A stretch of DNA of 64,000 nucleotides from Pedobacter nyackensis (GCF_900176505.1 NZ_FWYB01000013.1:62001-126000); one strand, 5' to 3'. Counted from the stretch's first letter, positions 8,024 through 17,368 are shown. Translations and numbers: made by a program. The notes: generated from the letters alone by a model not told the origin.

Positions 8024-10579
8024 CTAGCCACATTTTGACGAACCACAATCCTTACAAGTCAGACATCCTTCCTGGTAATGCAGGTTGGTAGAGTTACAAT
8101 TCTGACACTGCTGCTTATTTGCAGCAGTTCCATCAGGAACGTAGCGTTTTAGCGCACGAGCAACCCCATTTTTCCAGGTATTTATGGCTTCATCCAACTG
8201 CAGACTGTTAATTAGATCTACCACTTTTTCAATAGGCATACTGTGTCTCAATGTACTAGATATCAATTTGGCATAATTCCAATACTCAGGGTTAAACTTG
8301 TAAGACAACCCCTCTATTGTTGTTTTATGACCACGTTTGTTCTTGTACTGAAAGTCGTATCGTGAACTGCCATCGGCTTCGCGACTTTTAATGATTACAC
8401 CATCATTAACCCATCTTGGCAATAAAATACCGTCTTCATCATCCACAAATCCAGTGAATATTTCATAAGGCTTTCCATCTATTAAGCCGATAAAGGCAAT
8501 CCATTTATCTTTACTGTTCTGAAAACGCACTACATCAGCTGCCAAAATTGTCGGTCTTGTAGTTGAAAATGTGTGTTGACTTTCCGCTTGTGTCTCTTCA
8601 GCTTTAGGTGCGTCATTAGAAATAAGGACTCCCGAACGTGAACCATCTCTATAAACAGTCACCCCTTTACACCCTGATTTCCAAGCTTCCATGTAGACTG
8701 CGCCAACCAATTCTTCAGTTACATCTGAAGGCATATTGATCGTTACACTGATGGAGTGATCAATCCATTTTTGGATTTCACCCTGCATCTTAACCTTTTT
8801 CAAATAATCAACATCATTTGAAGTAGATTTATAATATGGGGAGAGTTCGACAAGCTTATCCAACTCTTTTTGCGCGTAGTTTTTGGTAAGGTCATGACCG
8901 TTTACTTCCATCCATTGCTTAAAGCGAGGGTGGAAAACCACATATTCTTCCCAGGAATCACCCACCTCGTCTACAAAATCCACACGTGCATCTTTGTCGT
9001 TCGGATTTACTTTCCTTCTCCTTTTGTATACCGGCATAAACACAGGCTCAATTCCAGAGCTGGTTTGCGACATCAGACTGGTTGTTCCAGTAGGTGCAAT
9101 CGTTAACAAAGCAATGTTACGTCGGCCATACTCTATCATATCGTTGTACAAACCGGGATCAGCAATTTTCAGGCGCTGTATAAATGGGTTATTCTCTTCC
9201 CGTTTAGCATCAAATATCGTGAAGGCACCTCTTTCTTTTGCAGTGATTACAGAAGAACGGTAAGCTTCAAGGGCGATGGTTTTGTGGATCTCCACAGCAA
9301 ATGCCGTTCCTTCATCGCTACCATAACGTAGTCCCATTGCAGCAAGCATATCGCCTTCAGCAGTAATGCCAATACCTGTTCTTCTTCCTTCTTTAGCCTT
9401 GGTTTGGATATTTAACCAAAGATTCATCTCAGTACGCTTAAGTTCTTCCCTTTCAGGATCTTCAGCTATCTTTTCAAGAATTGCATCAATCTTCTCCAAC
9501 TCCAGATCGATGATGTCGTCCATCATACGTTGCGCAGCATGGATATGTTGTTTAAACAACTCCCAGTTGAAATAAGCCTCGGAAGTAAAAGGTTTTTCTA
9601 CATAAGAGAAGAGATTGATCGCCAGCAATCGGCAGGAATCATAAGGACATAATGGGATTTCACCACACGGATTAGTAGAAACCGTTTGATAACCTAGATC
9701 TGCATAACAATCTGGTACAGACTCTCTTAAAATAGTATCCCAGAATAGAATACCAGGCTCTGCTGAACGCCATGCGTTGTGGACAATTTTCTTCCACAAT
9801 TGTGTTGGGTCTATATTTTTCTGGTAAACGGGATTACTGCTGTTTATCGGATATTGTTGCTGATAAGATTCACCGGAAGCCACAGCATTCATGAATGCAT
9901 CATCAATACGCACCGAAACATTTGCACCGGTTACTTTTCCCTGCTCCATTTTTGCATCAATAAAATCTTCCGAATCGGGATGTTTAATCGCAACAGAAAG
10001 CATCAGTGCACCTCTCCTGCCATCTTGTGCCACTTCACGGGTAGAATTAGAGTAACGCTCCATAAAAGGAACAATACCAGTAGAAGTTAATGCTGAATTC
10101 TTTACAGGTGATCCTTTAGGACGGATATGTGATAGGTCATGCCCCACGCCACCACGTCTTTTCATTAACTGCACTTGCTCCTGATCAATTTTCATGATTC
10201 CTCCGTAAGAGTCGGAATCGCCATCATTACCAATCACGAAACAGTTGGAAAGTGAGGCGATCTGATGCGGGTTACCAATACCTGTCATCGGACTACCCTG
10301 GGGAATGATATATTTAAAGTTCCTGATCAATTCAAACACTTCGGTTTCTGATAAAGGGTTTGGATATCTTTCCTCTATACGAGCTATCTCACCTGCAATT
10401 CGATGATGCATATCATCAGGAGTGCCTTCATAAATTGTACCAGCAGAATCCTTTAGTGCGTACTTATTTACCCATACACGCGCCGCAAGGTCATCGCCCT
10501 GAAAATAGTCAAGAGATTTGCGATAGGCTTCATCAGTAGTGTAAGTGACTTGGGCTTGTTCCAGGGCTTCGGCTTTCAT
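8024..10579 (-). CDS. nrdJ: Adenosylcobalamin-dependent (class II) ribonucleoside-diphosphate reductase
   Basis: Reduces ribonucleotides to deoxyribonucleotides in the cytoplasm with a thiyl radical generated from coenzyme B12, independent of oxygen. The 851-residue chain has the active-site string NPCGEIPL (N303, C305, E307 in the N-x-C-x-E arrangement, C305 the expected radical cysteine), the redox cysteine in LSNCFVIGN (C113), and the phosphate-binding APTGTTSLMSQ. The C-terminal tail holds a cysteine-rich zinc-ribbon-like segment (CQNCN, CLTCKDCGSSKCG) typical of NrdJ and used for re-reduction. No cobalamin riboswitch is recognisable upstream. It stands alone between a terminator and the DUF2200 gene. 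Confidence 0.96.
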   Translation of the reverse strand: MKAEALEQAQVTYTTDEAYRKSLDYFQGDDLAARVWVNKYALKDSAGTIYEGTPDDMHHRIAGEIARIEERYPNPLSETEVFELIRNFKYIIPQGSPMTGIGNPHQIASLSNCFVIGNDGDSDSYGGIMKIDQEQVQLMKRRGGVGHDLSHIRPKGSPVKNSALTSTGIVPFMERYSNSTREVAQDGRRGALMLSVAIKHPDSEDFIDAKMEQGKVTGANVSVRIDDAFMNAVASGESYQQQYPINSSNPVYQKNIDPTQLWKKIVHNAWRSAEPGILFWDTILRESVPDCYADLGYQTVSTNPCGEIPLCPYDSCRLLAINLFSYVEKPFTSEAYFNWELFKQHIHAAQRMMDDIIDLELEKIDAILEKIAEDPEREELKRTEMNLWLNIQTKAKEGRRTGIGITAEGDMLAAMGLRYGSDEGTAFAVEIHKTIALEAYRSSVITAKERGAFTIFDAKREENNPFIQRLKIADPGLYNDMIEYGRRNIALLTIAPTGTTSLMSQTSSGIEPVFMPVYKRRRKVNPNDKDARVDFVDEVGDSWEEYVVFHPRFKQWMEVNGHDLTKNYAQKELDKLVELSPYYKSTSNDVDYLKKVKMQGEIQKWIDHSISVTINMPSDVTEELVGAVYMEAWKSGCKGVTVYRDGSRSGVLISNDAPKAEETQAESQHTFSTTRPTILAADVVRFQNSKDKWIAFIGLIDGKPYEIFTGFVDDEDGILLPRWVNDGVIIKSREADGSSRYDFQYKNKRGHKTTIEGLSYKFNPEYWNYAKLISSTLRHSMPIEKVVDLINSLQLDEAINTWKNGVARALKRYVPDGTAANKQQCQNCNSTNLHYQEGCLTCKDCGSSKCG

Positions 10580-10614
10580 AATATTTAGCGTTTTTTTAAG
10601 TAAAGAATAGATTA

Positions 10615-10644
10615 CAAAGATACTTATTTGACAACCGAACGCAA
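10615..10644 (-). promoter_or_regulatory. Candidate nrdJ promoter
   Basis: On the minus strand a perfect Bacteroidetes -7 element TATCTTTG (10622-10615) lies 36 bases upstream of the nrdJ ATG, with a partial -33 element (CTTG) about 19-20 bases further upstream. The predicted leader of about 30 bases is too short for a riboswitch. Confidence 0.45.
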
Positions 10645-10796
10645 GAACTATATTTTTAAAGTTTCAAGAAAAATCACACAACTCTTTGTTCTTTAATTAT
10701 TTAAGTTTTTCAAGATTACAAAAAGTTTACAAATTTTTAAAACTACAAAAATAAAAAACTTACATTTAAAACCTTAACAACCAATCTTCCAGGCTA

Positions 10797-11156
10797 TTAC
10801 TTCCTTAAGATCTTATCTATCACCTTACCCTTTGCCAATTCATCAATCAGCTTATCTAAATAACGCACCTTTTGTATGAGTTGGTCTTCAATTTCTTCCA
10901 CGCGATAACCGCAGATTACACCGATAATTTTTGAAACATTTGGATTTATTTGTGGTGCCTGGGTAAAAAAGGTTTCAAAATCGGTTTTATTGTCGATATG
11001 CTGTTGCAATGTTTCTTTATCATACCCTGTCAACCAAAATATGATCTCATCAACTTCAGCTTTTGTGCGTCCTTTTTTCTCCGCTTTTTGAATGTAATGT
11101 GGATAAACACCTGCAAAAGACATTTTATATACTCTTGTGTTATTATTACTATTCAT
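10797..11156 (-). CDS. DUF2200 family protein
   Basis: Small soluble 119-residue protein of unknown function. The sequence YKMSFAGVYPHYIQKAEKKGRTKAEVDEII and the later IIGVICGYRVEEIEDQLIQKVRYLDKL match the strongly conserved DUF2200 family (read here in pieces). It has no signal peptide or membrane helix. The start MNSNNNTRVYK is kept because the conserved block begins right after it. It lies upstream of nrdJ on the same strand, separated by 217 bases that contain the nrdJ promoter, so it is probably a separate unit. Confidence 0.85.
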   Translation of the reverse strand: MNSNNNTRVYKMSFAGVYPHYIQKAEKKGRTKAEVDEIIFWLTGYDKETLQQHIDNKTDFETFFTQAPQINPNVSKIIGVICGYRVEEIEDQLIQKVRYLDKLIDELAKGKVIDKILRK

Positions 11157-11238
11157 TGTAACTGTTATTAATTCTCAATTTACGCTTATAATTTATGTAA
11201 TTCTACCTAATCAACATAACAAAAATCTTTTTTAAACG

Positions 11239-11272
11239 AAGGCCGTATCGCAAATTATGTGATACGGTCTTT
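11239..11272 (-). terminator. Hairpin downstream of the flavin oxidoreductase gene
   Basis: Stem AAGGCCGTATC / GATACGGTCTT with loop GCAAATTATGT. It lies 21 bases after the oxidoreductase stop. The minus-strand flank (CGTTTAAAAAAG) has only a weak T run, so termination is probable but not certain. Confidence 0.5.
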
Positions 11273-11292
11273 ACTTGTTTTAAAAATACTGG

Positions 11293-12405
11293 TTAATCTA
11301 AAACCAGCTCACTAAGCGCAGCTTTGGTAAAGCCTTTTAACTCACCTAAATGCCCTCCTCTAATTTTCTTTACCCAATTTGGATCTGCCAGCAATGGCCT
11401 TCCTACCGCTACAAGGTCAAAATCACCTCTATCCATACGACGCATCAATTCCTCTAATGAACTTGGTTCAGAACTTTCTCCTGCAAAAGCAGCTAAAAAT
11501 TCGCCGTTCAAACCTACAGAACCCACTGTAATTGTTGCCTTTCCGGTTATTTTTTTTGCCCATCCGGCGAAGTTCAGGTCGGAACCTTCAAACTCCGGTT
11601 CCCAGAAACGACGTTGTGAGCAATGGAAAATATCTACTCCTGCATCAGCCATGGGGGTTAACCAGGCTTCCAATTCTTCCCGTGTTTTTGCCATTTGGTT
11701 GGTATAATCGGCAGGTTTCCATTGCGACAAACGAAGAATGATTGCGAAATCTTCCCCCACTTGTCTCCGCACTTCTTTGATCACTTCAATCGCAAAACGA
11801 CTGCGCTCTTGCAAGGTTTTACCTCCATAACCATCTGTGCGCAGATTTGTGCCCTCCCAGAAGAACTGATCAATCAAATAACCATGGGCACCATGAATCT
11901 CAACAGTATCAAATCCCAAACGTTTTGCATCAGCCGCTGCCCGGCCATAGGCAAGAATCGCTTCGGTAATGTCGTTTTCAGTCATGGTATTTCCATTGTT
12001 AAAGCCCGGCCTGTTCAAGCCTGAAGGACCTTCAAAAGGTTCAGATGGCAGCCAACCAGAATGGTGGTTGTCCATAATACCCATGTGCCAGATCTGAGGC
12101 CCCATTTTCCCTCCTGCTGAATGAACGCTTCTAATCACGTTCTCCCATCCGAATAGGGCCGCTGTTCCATGGAAACGAGGGACATTAGCATCATTGGAAG
12201 AAGCAATCCGGTCAATCACTGTTCCTTCAGAAAGAATCAGGCCAACCTCACCTTCCGCTCTTTTCTGATAATAAGCGGCCACATCTGAAGTAGGGATTCC
12301 ATTTGGAGAGAAGGACCGCGTCATTGGGGCCATTACAATTCTGTTCTTTATATTTAATGATTTCAGACTAAACGGTCTGAATAAATTGTCAGTATTCATA
12401 TGCAT
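11293..12405 (-). CDS. NADH:flavin oxidoreductase / old yellow enzyme family
   Basis: FMN-dependent TIM-barrel ene-reductase acting on electrophilic alpha,beta-unsaturated compounds. Family marks: NRIVMAPMTRSF near the N-terminus, GQIWHMG-like region (GPQIWHMG), the flavin/substrate motif EIHGAHGYLIDQFFWE, RTDGYGG, and the phosphate-binding GRPLLADPNW near the C-terminus. Length 370 residues is normal. Met3 (MNTDNLFRPF) is an alternative start. Seven bases separate it from the upstream ArsR-type regulator gene, so the two form an operon and the regulator probably controls this enzyme in response to reactive electrophiles or metals (inference). Confidence 0.93.
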   Translation of the reverse strand: MHMNTDNLFRPFSLKSLNIKNRIVMAPMTRSFSPNGIPTSDVAAYYQKRAEGEVGLILSEGTVIDRIASSNDANVPRFHGTAALFGWENVIRSVHSAGGKMGPQIWHMGIMDNHHSGWLPSEPFEGPSGLNRPGFNNGNTMTENDITEAILAYGRAAADAKRLGFDTVEIHGAHGYLIDQFFWEGTNLRTDGYGGKTLQERSRFAIEVIKEVRRQVGEDFAIILRLSQWKPADYTNQMAKTREELEAWLTPMADAGVDIFHCSQRRFWEPEFEGSDLNFAGWAKKITGKATITVGSVGLNGEFLAAFAGESSEPSSLEELMRRMDRGDFDLVAVGRPLLADPNWVKKIRGGHLGELKGFTKAALSELVLD

Positions 12406-12412
12406 ATATTAT

Positions 12413-12718
12413 TTAAATATCGGATTGGATAATTTTGCTCAACTCCTCAAAGGCTGCTTCATTACGTTTGTAATAAGTCCATTGTCCTACCCTCGTTGAT
12501 TCGACCAGGCCAGCCCGTTGAAGAATAGATAAATATTCAGAAACAGTAGATTGGGTTAGTCCTGCTTTTTTTTGGATCTCTCCAACACAAACCCCAACTT
12601 CAAATCCAGCATGAACTTGCGCCGGAAAACTCACTTCAGGATCTTTCAACCACTGAAGGATCTCCAACCTAGTCTTATTGGAAAGTGCTTTAAATACCTC
12701 TAACTGTTTTATATTCAT
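12413..12718 (-). CDS. ArsR-family winged-helix repressor
   Basis: About 101 residues from the chosen start MNIKQLEVFKALSNKTRLEIL at 12718, which is where the ArsR fold begins; the in-frame ATG at 12733 adds only five residues. The DNA-binding helix-turn-helix is AGLTQSTVSEYLSILQRAGLV. Only one cysteine (GVCVGE) is present, so a classical multi-cysteine metal site is not evident. It heads an operon with the old-yellow-enzyme gene, and palindromic GATATCGG-type sequences lie just upstream. An effector cannot be named; a thiol-based sensor of electrophiles is one possibility. Confidence 0.9.
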   Translation of the reverse strand: MNIKQLEVFKALSNKTRLEILQWLKDPEVSFPAQVHAGFEVGVCVGEIQKKAGLTQSTVSEYLSILQRAGLVESTRVGQWTYYKRNEAAFEELSKIIQSDI

Positions 12719-12785
12719 AACACAAATGTACATCGACTTTTTCCGATATCCCTATTAAGTATAAAGAGATGACAGCCCGATGATA

Positions 12786-12805
12786 ATATCGGATATTCCC
12801 GATAT
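12786..12805. promoter_or_regulatory. Palindromic candidate operator of the ArsR-type repressor
   Basis: Inverted repeat ATATCGG-ATATTC-CCGATAT (7-6-7) about 70-87 bases upstream of the regulator ATG. A second half-site TTCCGATATC lies at 12741-12750, nearer the start. A -7 element TACATTTG (minus strand, 12730-12723) ends four bases before the ATG. Confidence 0.5.
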
Positions 12806-12807
12806 AC

Positions 12808-12880
12808 GAGCGGTTTCTTTTTGAATCTTATGATTCTCGCATTAATCCGCTCTTTAACAGCAGAGATGTGAATATCTCTA
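12808..12880. other. Nested hairpins downstream of the protease gene
   Basis: GAGCGG (12808-12813) pairs with CCGCTC (12847-12852) and encloses GAATC-TTAT-GATTC; a further AGAGAT-gtgaat-ATCTCT lies just after. There is no T run, so this is a structured 3' region rather than a clear terminator. Confidence 0.35.
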
Positions 12881-12923
12881 CACGATCCGGTTTCGTACCA
12901 ACCATTGCTATCGCCACACAGTA

Positions 12924-14639
12924 CTATGGCACTGCCATCAGATTGCTTTGATAATCCCCAATCAACCTTAGTACCACGACTGCAGGAATAACAAGTGTGG
13001 TTGTTCTACTGGAACGCGCGATATTAATGCCACGGAAACTATTGTTAATATCAAAAACGGGACCACCACATTCGTCAGGTTTGACTTTGGCATCATGACT
13101 AAATACCTGGTTAAATCCATCACGCCTTATGCTTTTACCTCCTGAGAATTGTTCTGCAGGATGATTTGACAAAGGTGGCCTATAGAAGTCCAAAGTCAAG
13201 TTTTTCGAATACAAACTATCCGAACGCTTTATTTTAAATTTAAGATGATCATATGGCCAGAACTTCACAAGCTCTGCTCCGTAATCTTCGGGCTTATTTA
13301 TAGCTATTCCATTAATACTTAAGACCTGATCACCTACCTCTATACCACTTACTCCGGCTGGAGAATTGGGTTGCACCGCGGTAATCACAATATTGGCCTC
13401 TTTGAATGTCGCCATAGCACCTAAATATCCAATACTAAATCTTTTTGGAGATTTAAAATGCATACTTCCGATAATACTGATCTGATCAGGTTGATCTGAT
13501 TGTGGAGAAATCAGGAATTCACCAAGTTTCTGAAATGTTAAACTATCCCTATTAAACTGTTTTAATTGTATCCCTCCCTTAATTGTGGATAGCGGCTGCA
13601 ACAAAACAAGGTCATTTTCGGGGTCACGCGAAATAACTTTAAGGACAAAAGATTTGTTTTCGGCTAATACAATTGGATGATCGCCGATTAACGAACTTTT
13701 GCTGATTATAAGGCTACTAAAAATATTGCTACCGGCAGACCTTTGAGGCACGGATAATAAAGTTCCATTGACATGTTGTTCTTTGCCGTTCATCATACTG
13801 CTGATACGTAAACAACTCACCTTTAACTGAGTAGACTGAGGTGCAAAGCTAAGCTGTAGATCTTTGAGACCAGGGCTATTCATAATAGCTGATCGATGTG
13901 GATCATTGCCAATAGCATCTTCAATTGAAGGGAGTGAGCTATAGGTTTTAAGGATGTTTAAGGCTGTCCAGTACTTTCGGTAAAAGTCGACGGGGATTTC
14001 ATAATTATCATCTTCAACGATTCCGATTGCACTGTGTAAAGCGATAACCCGTCCTAAATGATCAAACAACGGACCTCCAGAGTCTCCCGGCTCCATGATA
14101 CACGTAGACTGTATAAACCCAAACTCATTTTTTTTATTAGTAATCCGGCCAAACCTAATGGTGGGCAGTGGTTGATTTAATGTTTCCGGGTAAGCGATAC
14201 TTAAACATGGTTCGTCCAACTTTAACGAAGATGACCAGCCCATTTCGGCATGAGGCCAAACAGCTTCCCCGATCATTTTCATGATAGCAACATCAGGGAA
14301 GTTCTTATTTTCGGCAAACTCAATTTCACCAAGCCCTAATGCAATATGCGATTTCCCATTGGGGAAAGTGACTAAATAAGTATTACCCGGCTGGTTCACG
14401 TGTGCCGCTGTTAATATATGGCCTTCGGCAGTAACAACAACTCCACTAAACTGCGCACTTGTCTGAACTTTTTTTAAAGTATCAAAACCCCATATTCTTA
14501 CACTGGCACCATAGGCTTTTTCTATAGCTATGCGTAGTGTTTTTTGTAATTTTTTGGGATGAAAATTTTGACCATAAGATTGGGCACATAGCAACAGCAA
14601 GAATACAGTTGTTTTAAATGTATTTTTAATAACTATCAT
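12924..14639 (-). CDS. Secreted trypsin-like serine protease with PDZ domain and a degenerate second protease module
   Basis: The 571-residue protein has a signal peptide (TTVFLLLLCAQSYGQ) and an N-terminal S1C-type protease domain with intact triad: H80 in LTAAH, D116 in FPDVAIMK, S187 in EPGDSGGP. A second, divergent module follows (NDLVLLQ around 350) that is interrupted by a PDZ domain (about 405-490, VQPNSPAGVSGIEVGDQVLSI) and ends with DECGGPVFD, where the serine is replaced by cysteine and no matching histidine is seen. It is probably periplasmic or surface-exposed and cleaves or remodels proteins. It lies about 106 bases downstream of the TlpA-like gene of system 2 and may be the last gene of that operon. 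Confidence 0.9.
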   Translation of the reverse strand: MIVIKNTFKTTVFLLLLCAQSYGQNFHPKKLQKTLRIAIEKAYGASVRIWGFDTLKKVQTSAQFSGVVVTAEGHILTAAHVNQPGNTYLVTFPNGKSHIALGLGEIEFAENKNFPDVAIMKMIGEAVWPHAEMGWSSSLKLDEPCLSIAYPETLNQPLPTIRFGRITNKKNEFGFIQSTCIMEPGDSGGPLFDHLGRVIALHSAIGIVEDDNYEIPVDFYRKYWTALNILKTYSSLPSIEDAIGNDPHRSAIMNSPGLKDLQLSFAPQSTQLKVSCLRISSMMNGKEQHVNGTLLSVPQRSAGSNIFSSLIISKSSLIGDHPIVLAENKSFVLKVISRDPENDLVLLQPLSTIKGGIQLKQFNRDSLTFQKLGEFLISPQSDQPDQISIIGSMHFKSPKRFSIGYLGAMATFKEANIVITAVQPNSPAGVSGIEVGDQVLSINGIAINKPEDYGAELVKFWPYDHLKFKIKRSDSLYSKNLTLDFYRPPLSNHPAEQFSGGKSIRRDGFNQVFSHDAKVKPDECGGPVFDINNSFRGINIARSSRTTTLVIPAVVVLRLIGDYQSNLMAVP

Positions 14640-14690
14640 TTACAGTTTTAAAAGGTACCCTTTGATTTAATTATATGTTGGGCATTACTA

Positions 14691-14721
14691 GCCCGGCAAT
14701 GTCATATAGCATTGTCCGGGC
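14691..14721 (-). terminator. Hairpin between the TlpA-like gene and the protease gene
   Basis: Stem GCCCGGCAATG / CATTG-T-CCGGGC with one bulged T and loop TCATATAG. There is no T run on either strand, so it may be an intercistronic stability element rather than a full stop. Confidence 0.4.
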
Positions 14722-14745
14722 AGTATGCAGTGGCAGAAGTATCTA

Positions 14746-15888
14746 TTAATTCAGTAATTCAGCTAGTTTTTTATTGAGCACTTCACCCATTAAATGACTG
14801 CCAATGATCTTACCGTCCGGCGCGATTAAAAAGTTAGCCGGTACGCCCGATATACCATACACCTTTCGTGCGTCACTTTCCCATCCTTTGAGGTCGGAAA
14901 CCTGAGGCCAGGTTAAGCCATCTTTTTTAATGGCCTCAATCCATTTGGCCTTATCGTGATCTACAGAAACACCCAGAATCTCAAATCCCTTATCTTTATA
15001 TACTGCATATTGTTTCAGCAAATTAGGACTTTCAGCACGGCATGGAGAACACCAACTGGCCCAAAACTCAACCAACACATATTTCCCTTTAAAATCTGAT
15101 AGTGATACGGCTTTACCATTTACATCTTTTTGTGTGAAATCAGGCGCCTTTGAGCCCAGAGCAGTTACTGTAGTGGAATTTAGAATTTTATAAAGACCCT
15201 GACCAGTATAAGATAACCTAAGCGGCTCACTTAGTTTATTAAATAATGGCAATATAACGTCTGATTTGATACCATATCCGCTAACAGATTCTGACAAAGC
15301 CTGTAACGCAAAATAAGAATCCGGGTTTACTTTTGCAAAAGCCAGCATCTTTTCACCTCTTGATTTTCTGAATGCCTGCACTTGTTTGTCAAGGGACTTG
15401 AAATAAAGTGAATCTTTTTGTTGTTCAGGTGTGGCCCTGCTAATGGCTACATTGGCATTGTGGTGTACGGTCATCACAGTAGGACCGACTTCTTTATCGA
15501 AAGCCTGTAGTTCATTATAAACCTTAGAGCCTGTCCATCTCGCATTGTAAAGTGAATCCGCAGAATTGATCTGGATGTTTTCCTTACCAAAGGAAACGTA
15601 AATTACATCCCCCAAGCCTTTGGTACCATAAATTTCTTTATCTCTGATGCCCTCACGGGATAAGGTCATCCTGGAAGAGGCAATTCCTGCTATATTCCCT
15701 GTAAATTTGAATGTTCCGTTCACAAAGGTTGCGGAATCCGATTTTCCCTTTCCTTCTGAACTATAGTCAATATAGATCTTTGCAGGTGCATTCAGGTTAC
15801 CTATTTTACCTGTAATGGTAAAATCCGGTTTTTGTGCTATTGCCATAAAAGGTGCTATGGCGATGGCTATCAATAATTTTAGTTTCAT
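14746..15888 (-). CDS. TlpA-like thioredoxin-fold protein with N-terminal DUF4369 (system 2)
   Basis: 380 residues: Sec signal (LLIAIAIAPFMAIAQ), an N-terminal DUF4369 beta domain (FTITGKIGNLNAPAKIYIDY), a helical middle, and a C-terminal thioredoxin domain with the redox motif WCSPC in FWASWCSPCRAESPNLL and the cis-proline region GVPANFLI. Such proteins act in the periplasm as thiol-disulfide reductases; the physiological partner is unknown. It follows the PKD-like lipoprotein gene by 36 bases in the SusCD operon. System 3 has a paralogue at the same place, which argues that the thioredoxin activity is part of the uptake system's task. Confidence 0.92.
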   Translation of the reverse strand: MKLKLLIAIAIAPFMAIAQKPDFTITGKIGNLNAPAKIYIDYSSEGKGKSDSATFVNGTFKFTGNIAGIASSRMTLSREGIRDKEIYGTKGLGDVIYVSFGKENIQINSADSLYNARWTGSKVYNELQAFDKEVGPTVMTVHHNANVAISRATPEQQKDSLYFKSLDKQVQAFRKSRGEKMLAFAKVNPDSYFALQALSESVSGYGIKSDVILPLFNKLSEPLRLSYTGQGLYKILNSTTVTALGSKAPDFTQKDVNGKAVSLSDFKGKYVLVEFWASWCSPCRAESPNLLKQYAVYKDKGFEILGVSVDHDKAKWIEAIKKDGLTWPQVSDLKGWESDARKVYGISGVPANFLIAPDGKIIGSHLMGEVLNKKLAELLN

Positions 15889-15924
15889 TATGTATTTGTG
15901 TTTAATTATTTAATTCTGGTTCTA

Positions 15925-17346
15925 TTATCTGACTACTACATCAACTGCATCACCCGGAATACCGCTTATGGTTTTAGTGATGTTGCCATCCTTGCCGACA
16001 GTTACATCGAGCACATAAACAAAGCCATTGGTACCTGCGGTTAGCGTATTTCCATCTTCACTAATTTTCAGCATTGTGACTTTTTTACCATTAAAATTCG
16101 CAACCAATTCGGTTAAGCTTTCGTTTACCGGGTTATACCGCCATATTTTATCATTCGATGAAAAATAGAATACATTCAGGTTGTTACGAACCCATTTTGA
16201 ATCTGCATTTACCGATGATGAGCCTTTAAACAGACGCTTATGCTCAGGAATAATTTCCTTATCAGTTCCGGTAAGTTTGTAGCTGAATTTTAATTCGTAG
16301 GTATTCCCGTCGGCCTCCTTAAAATATGCATAAGAAGTACCCGACTCCCCTGCTTTCATAAAGATTAGATTTTGCAGACCAATGGCTTTAGGATTGAATA
16401 TACTGGTCTCTTTAACCAGATAGGTTGTACCAAGGTAGCTCCCATCTCCACCAAAAATGACAAACGCTTTTGCTTTGTTATCAAAACCAAAATAAAATGA
16501 GCTGCCATGCGTAAAAAAGTTCGACAATTGGTAGTCGCCATTCTGTTCATTCGCAAACTTCCCATAATCAGGTGCAAATGGCGCCGTACTCGATATACCG
16601 ATGTATAATTTATTGTTGATGACTCCATTTGATATGGTTCCCATTACCGGCTCAATGCGTCCGGGAGAAACTACTGAAGGAGGTAAAAAGAACTGCGATT
16701 TGAAATTATCTTTGTGCAGCAAAGTATTCGCATCAACTACTGTACTCCCCTTTGTAGGATCATTGCATAACACCCAGTATTCTTCCTTGCTCAGGAGCTG
16801 AAAAGGCAGTGGCTTTGAATAGTATAACTGCACCGGATTGCTGGCTAAAGACTGGTTGTTAAGGTTTTGATAGATATTTGGCAGCACCGTATTGTCTGGC
16901 TTTACGAATGACAATTTTGCGACGCCGCCGTCACTACTCAATACTACAGTCCCTGTAGAAAATTGTGTGGTTCCTGTTACCTTAAACTTGAACTTATAAA
17001 TAAGGCCATTTCTTTTATCGGTAACAATCAAAGTACTGGGTCTTTCGCCGGGACCTAATCCGTAAAGCATTTTTAATGGATAACCGGTGTAAACGATATC
17101 CTTAAGTTCCTCCAGTACAAATATCCGCCATTCAAAACTGAGATCTTTCAGCGGGTCCGCTCCGTCCAGACTGACTTTAGGTTGTATAACCAGCGTATCG
17201 CCGGTAAGTGCCGGGAAGTTAACATCCTTAACCCCTTCTACAACAGGCGCTGAAGGAGGTGAATAGGAATAGTTTCCCAGATCCTTTTTACAGGATGTAT
17301 AAAATATGGCTGTGATCGCCAGTACATATATATATTTCAAATTCAT
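15925..17346 (-). CDS. PKD-like family surface lipoprotein (system 2)
   Basis: I set the start at 17346 (MNLKYIYVLAITAIFYTSCKK) because this gives a proper lipoprotein signal with lipobox FYTSC; the longer frame to 17397 adds a basic non-signal stretch. About 473 residues. An N-terminal PKD-like beta domain (LDGADPLKDLSFEWRIFVLE) is followed by a propeller-like region (LVANFNGKKVTMLKISEDGNTLTAGTNGFVYVLDV). Family members are accessory surface lipoproteins of SusCD systems, probably binding ligand; no enzyme motif is visible. It overlaps nothing and sits between DUF4843 and TlpA genes; the paralogue in system 3 has the same position. Confidence 0.88.
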   Translation of the reverse strand: MNLKYIYVLAITAIFYTSCKKDLGNYSYSPPSAPVVEGVKDVNFPALTGDTLVIQPKVSLDGADPLKDLSFEWRIFVLEELKDIVYTGYPLKMLYGLGPGERPSTLIVTDKRNGLIYKFKFKVTGTTQFSTGTVVLSSDGGVAKLSFVKPDNTVLPNIYQNLNNQSLASNPVQLYYSKPLPFQLLSKEEYWVLCNDPTKGSTVVDANTLLHKDNFKSQFFLPPSVVSPGRIEPVMGTISNGVINNKLYIGISSTAPFAPDYGKFANEQNGDYQLSNFFTHGSSFYFGFDNKAKAFVIFGGDGSYLGTTYLVKETSIFNPKAIGLQNLIFMKAGESGTSYAYFKEADGNTYELKFSYKLTGTDKEIIPEHKRLFKGSSSVNADSKWVRNNLNVFYFSSNDKIWRYNPVNESLTELVANFNGKKVTMLKISEDGNTLTAGTNGFVYVLDVTVGKDGNITKTISGIPGDAVDVVVR

Positions 17347-17368
17347 GATCTTTTTTTTAATGCGTGAA

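Noticed and set aside
10580..10796. Possible cobalamin riboswitch before the B12-dependent nrdJ
   Set aside because: The region is AT-rich and lacks the conserved B12-box-like core; the candidate promoter leaves a leader of only about 30 bases.
11324..11707. Long plus-strand frame opposite the flavin oxidoreductase
   Set aside because: Lies entirely inside the well-supported minus-strand gene; the composition is that of an antisense shadow.
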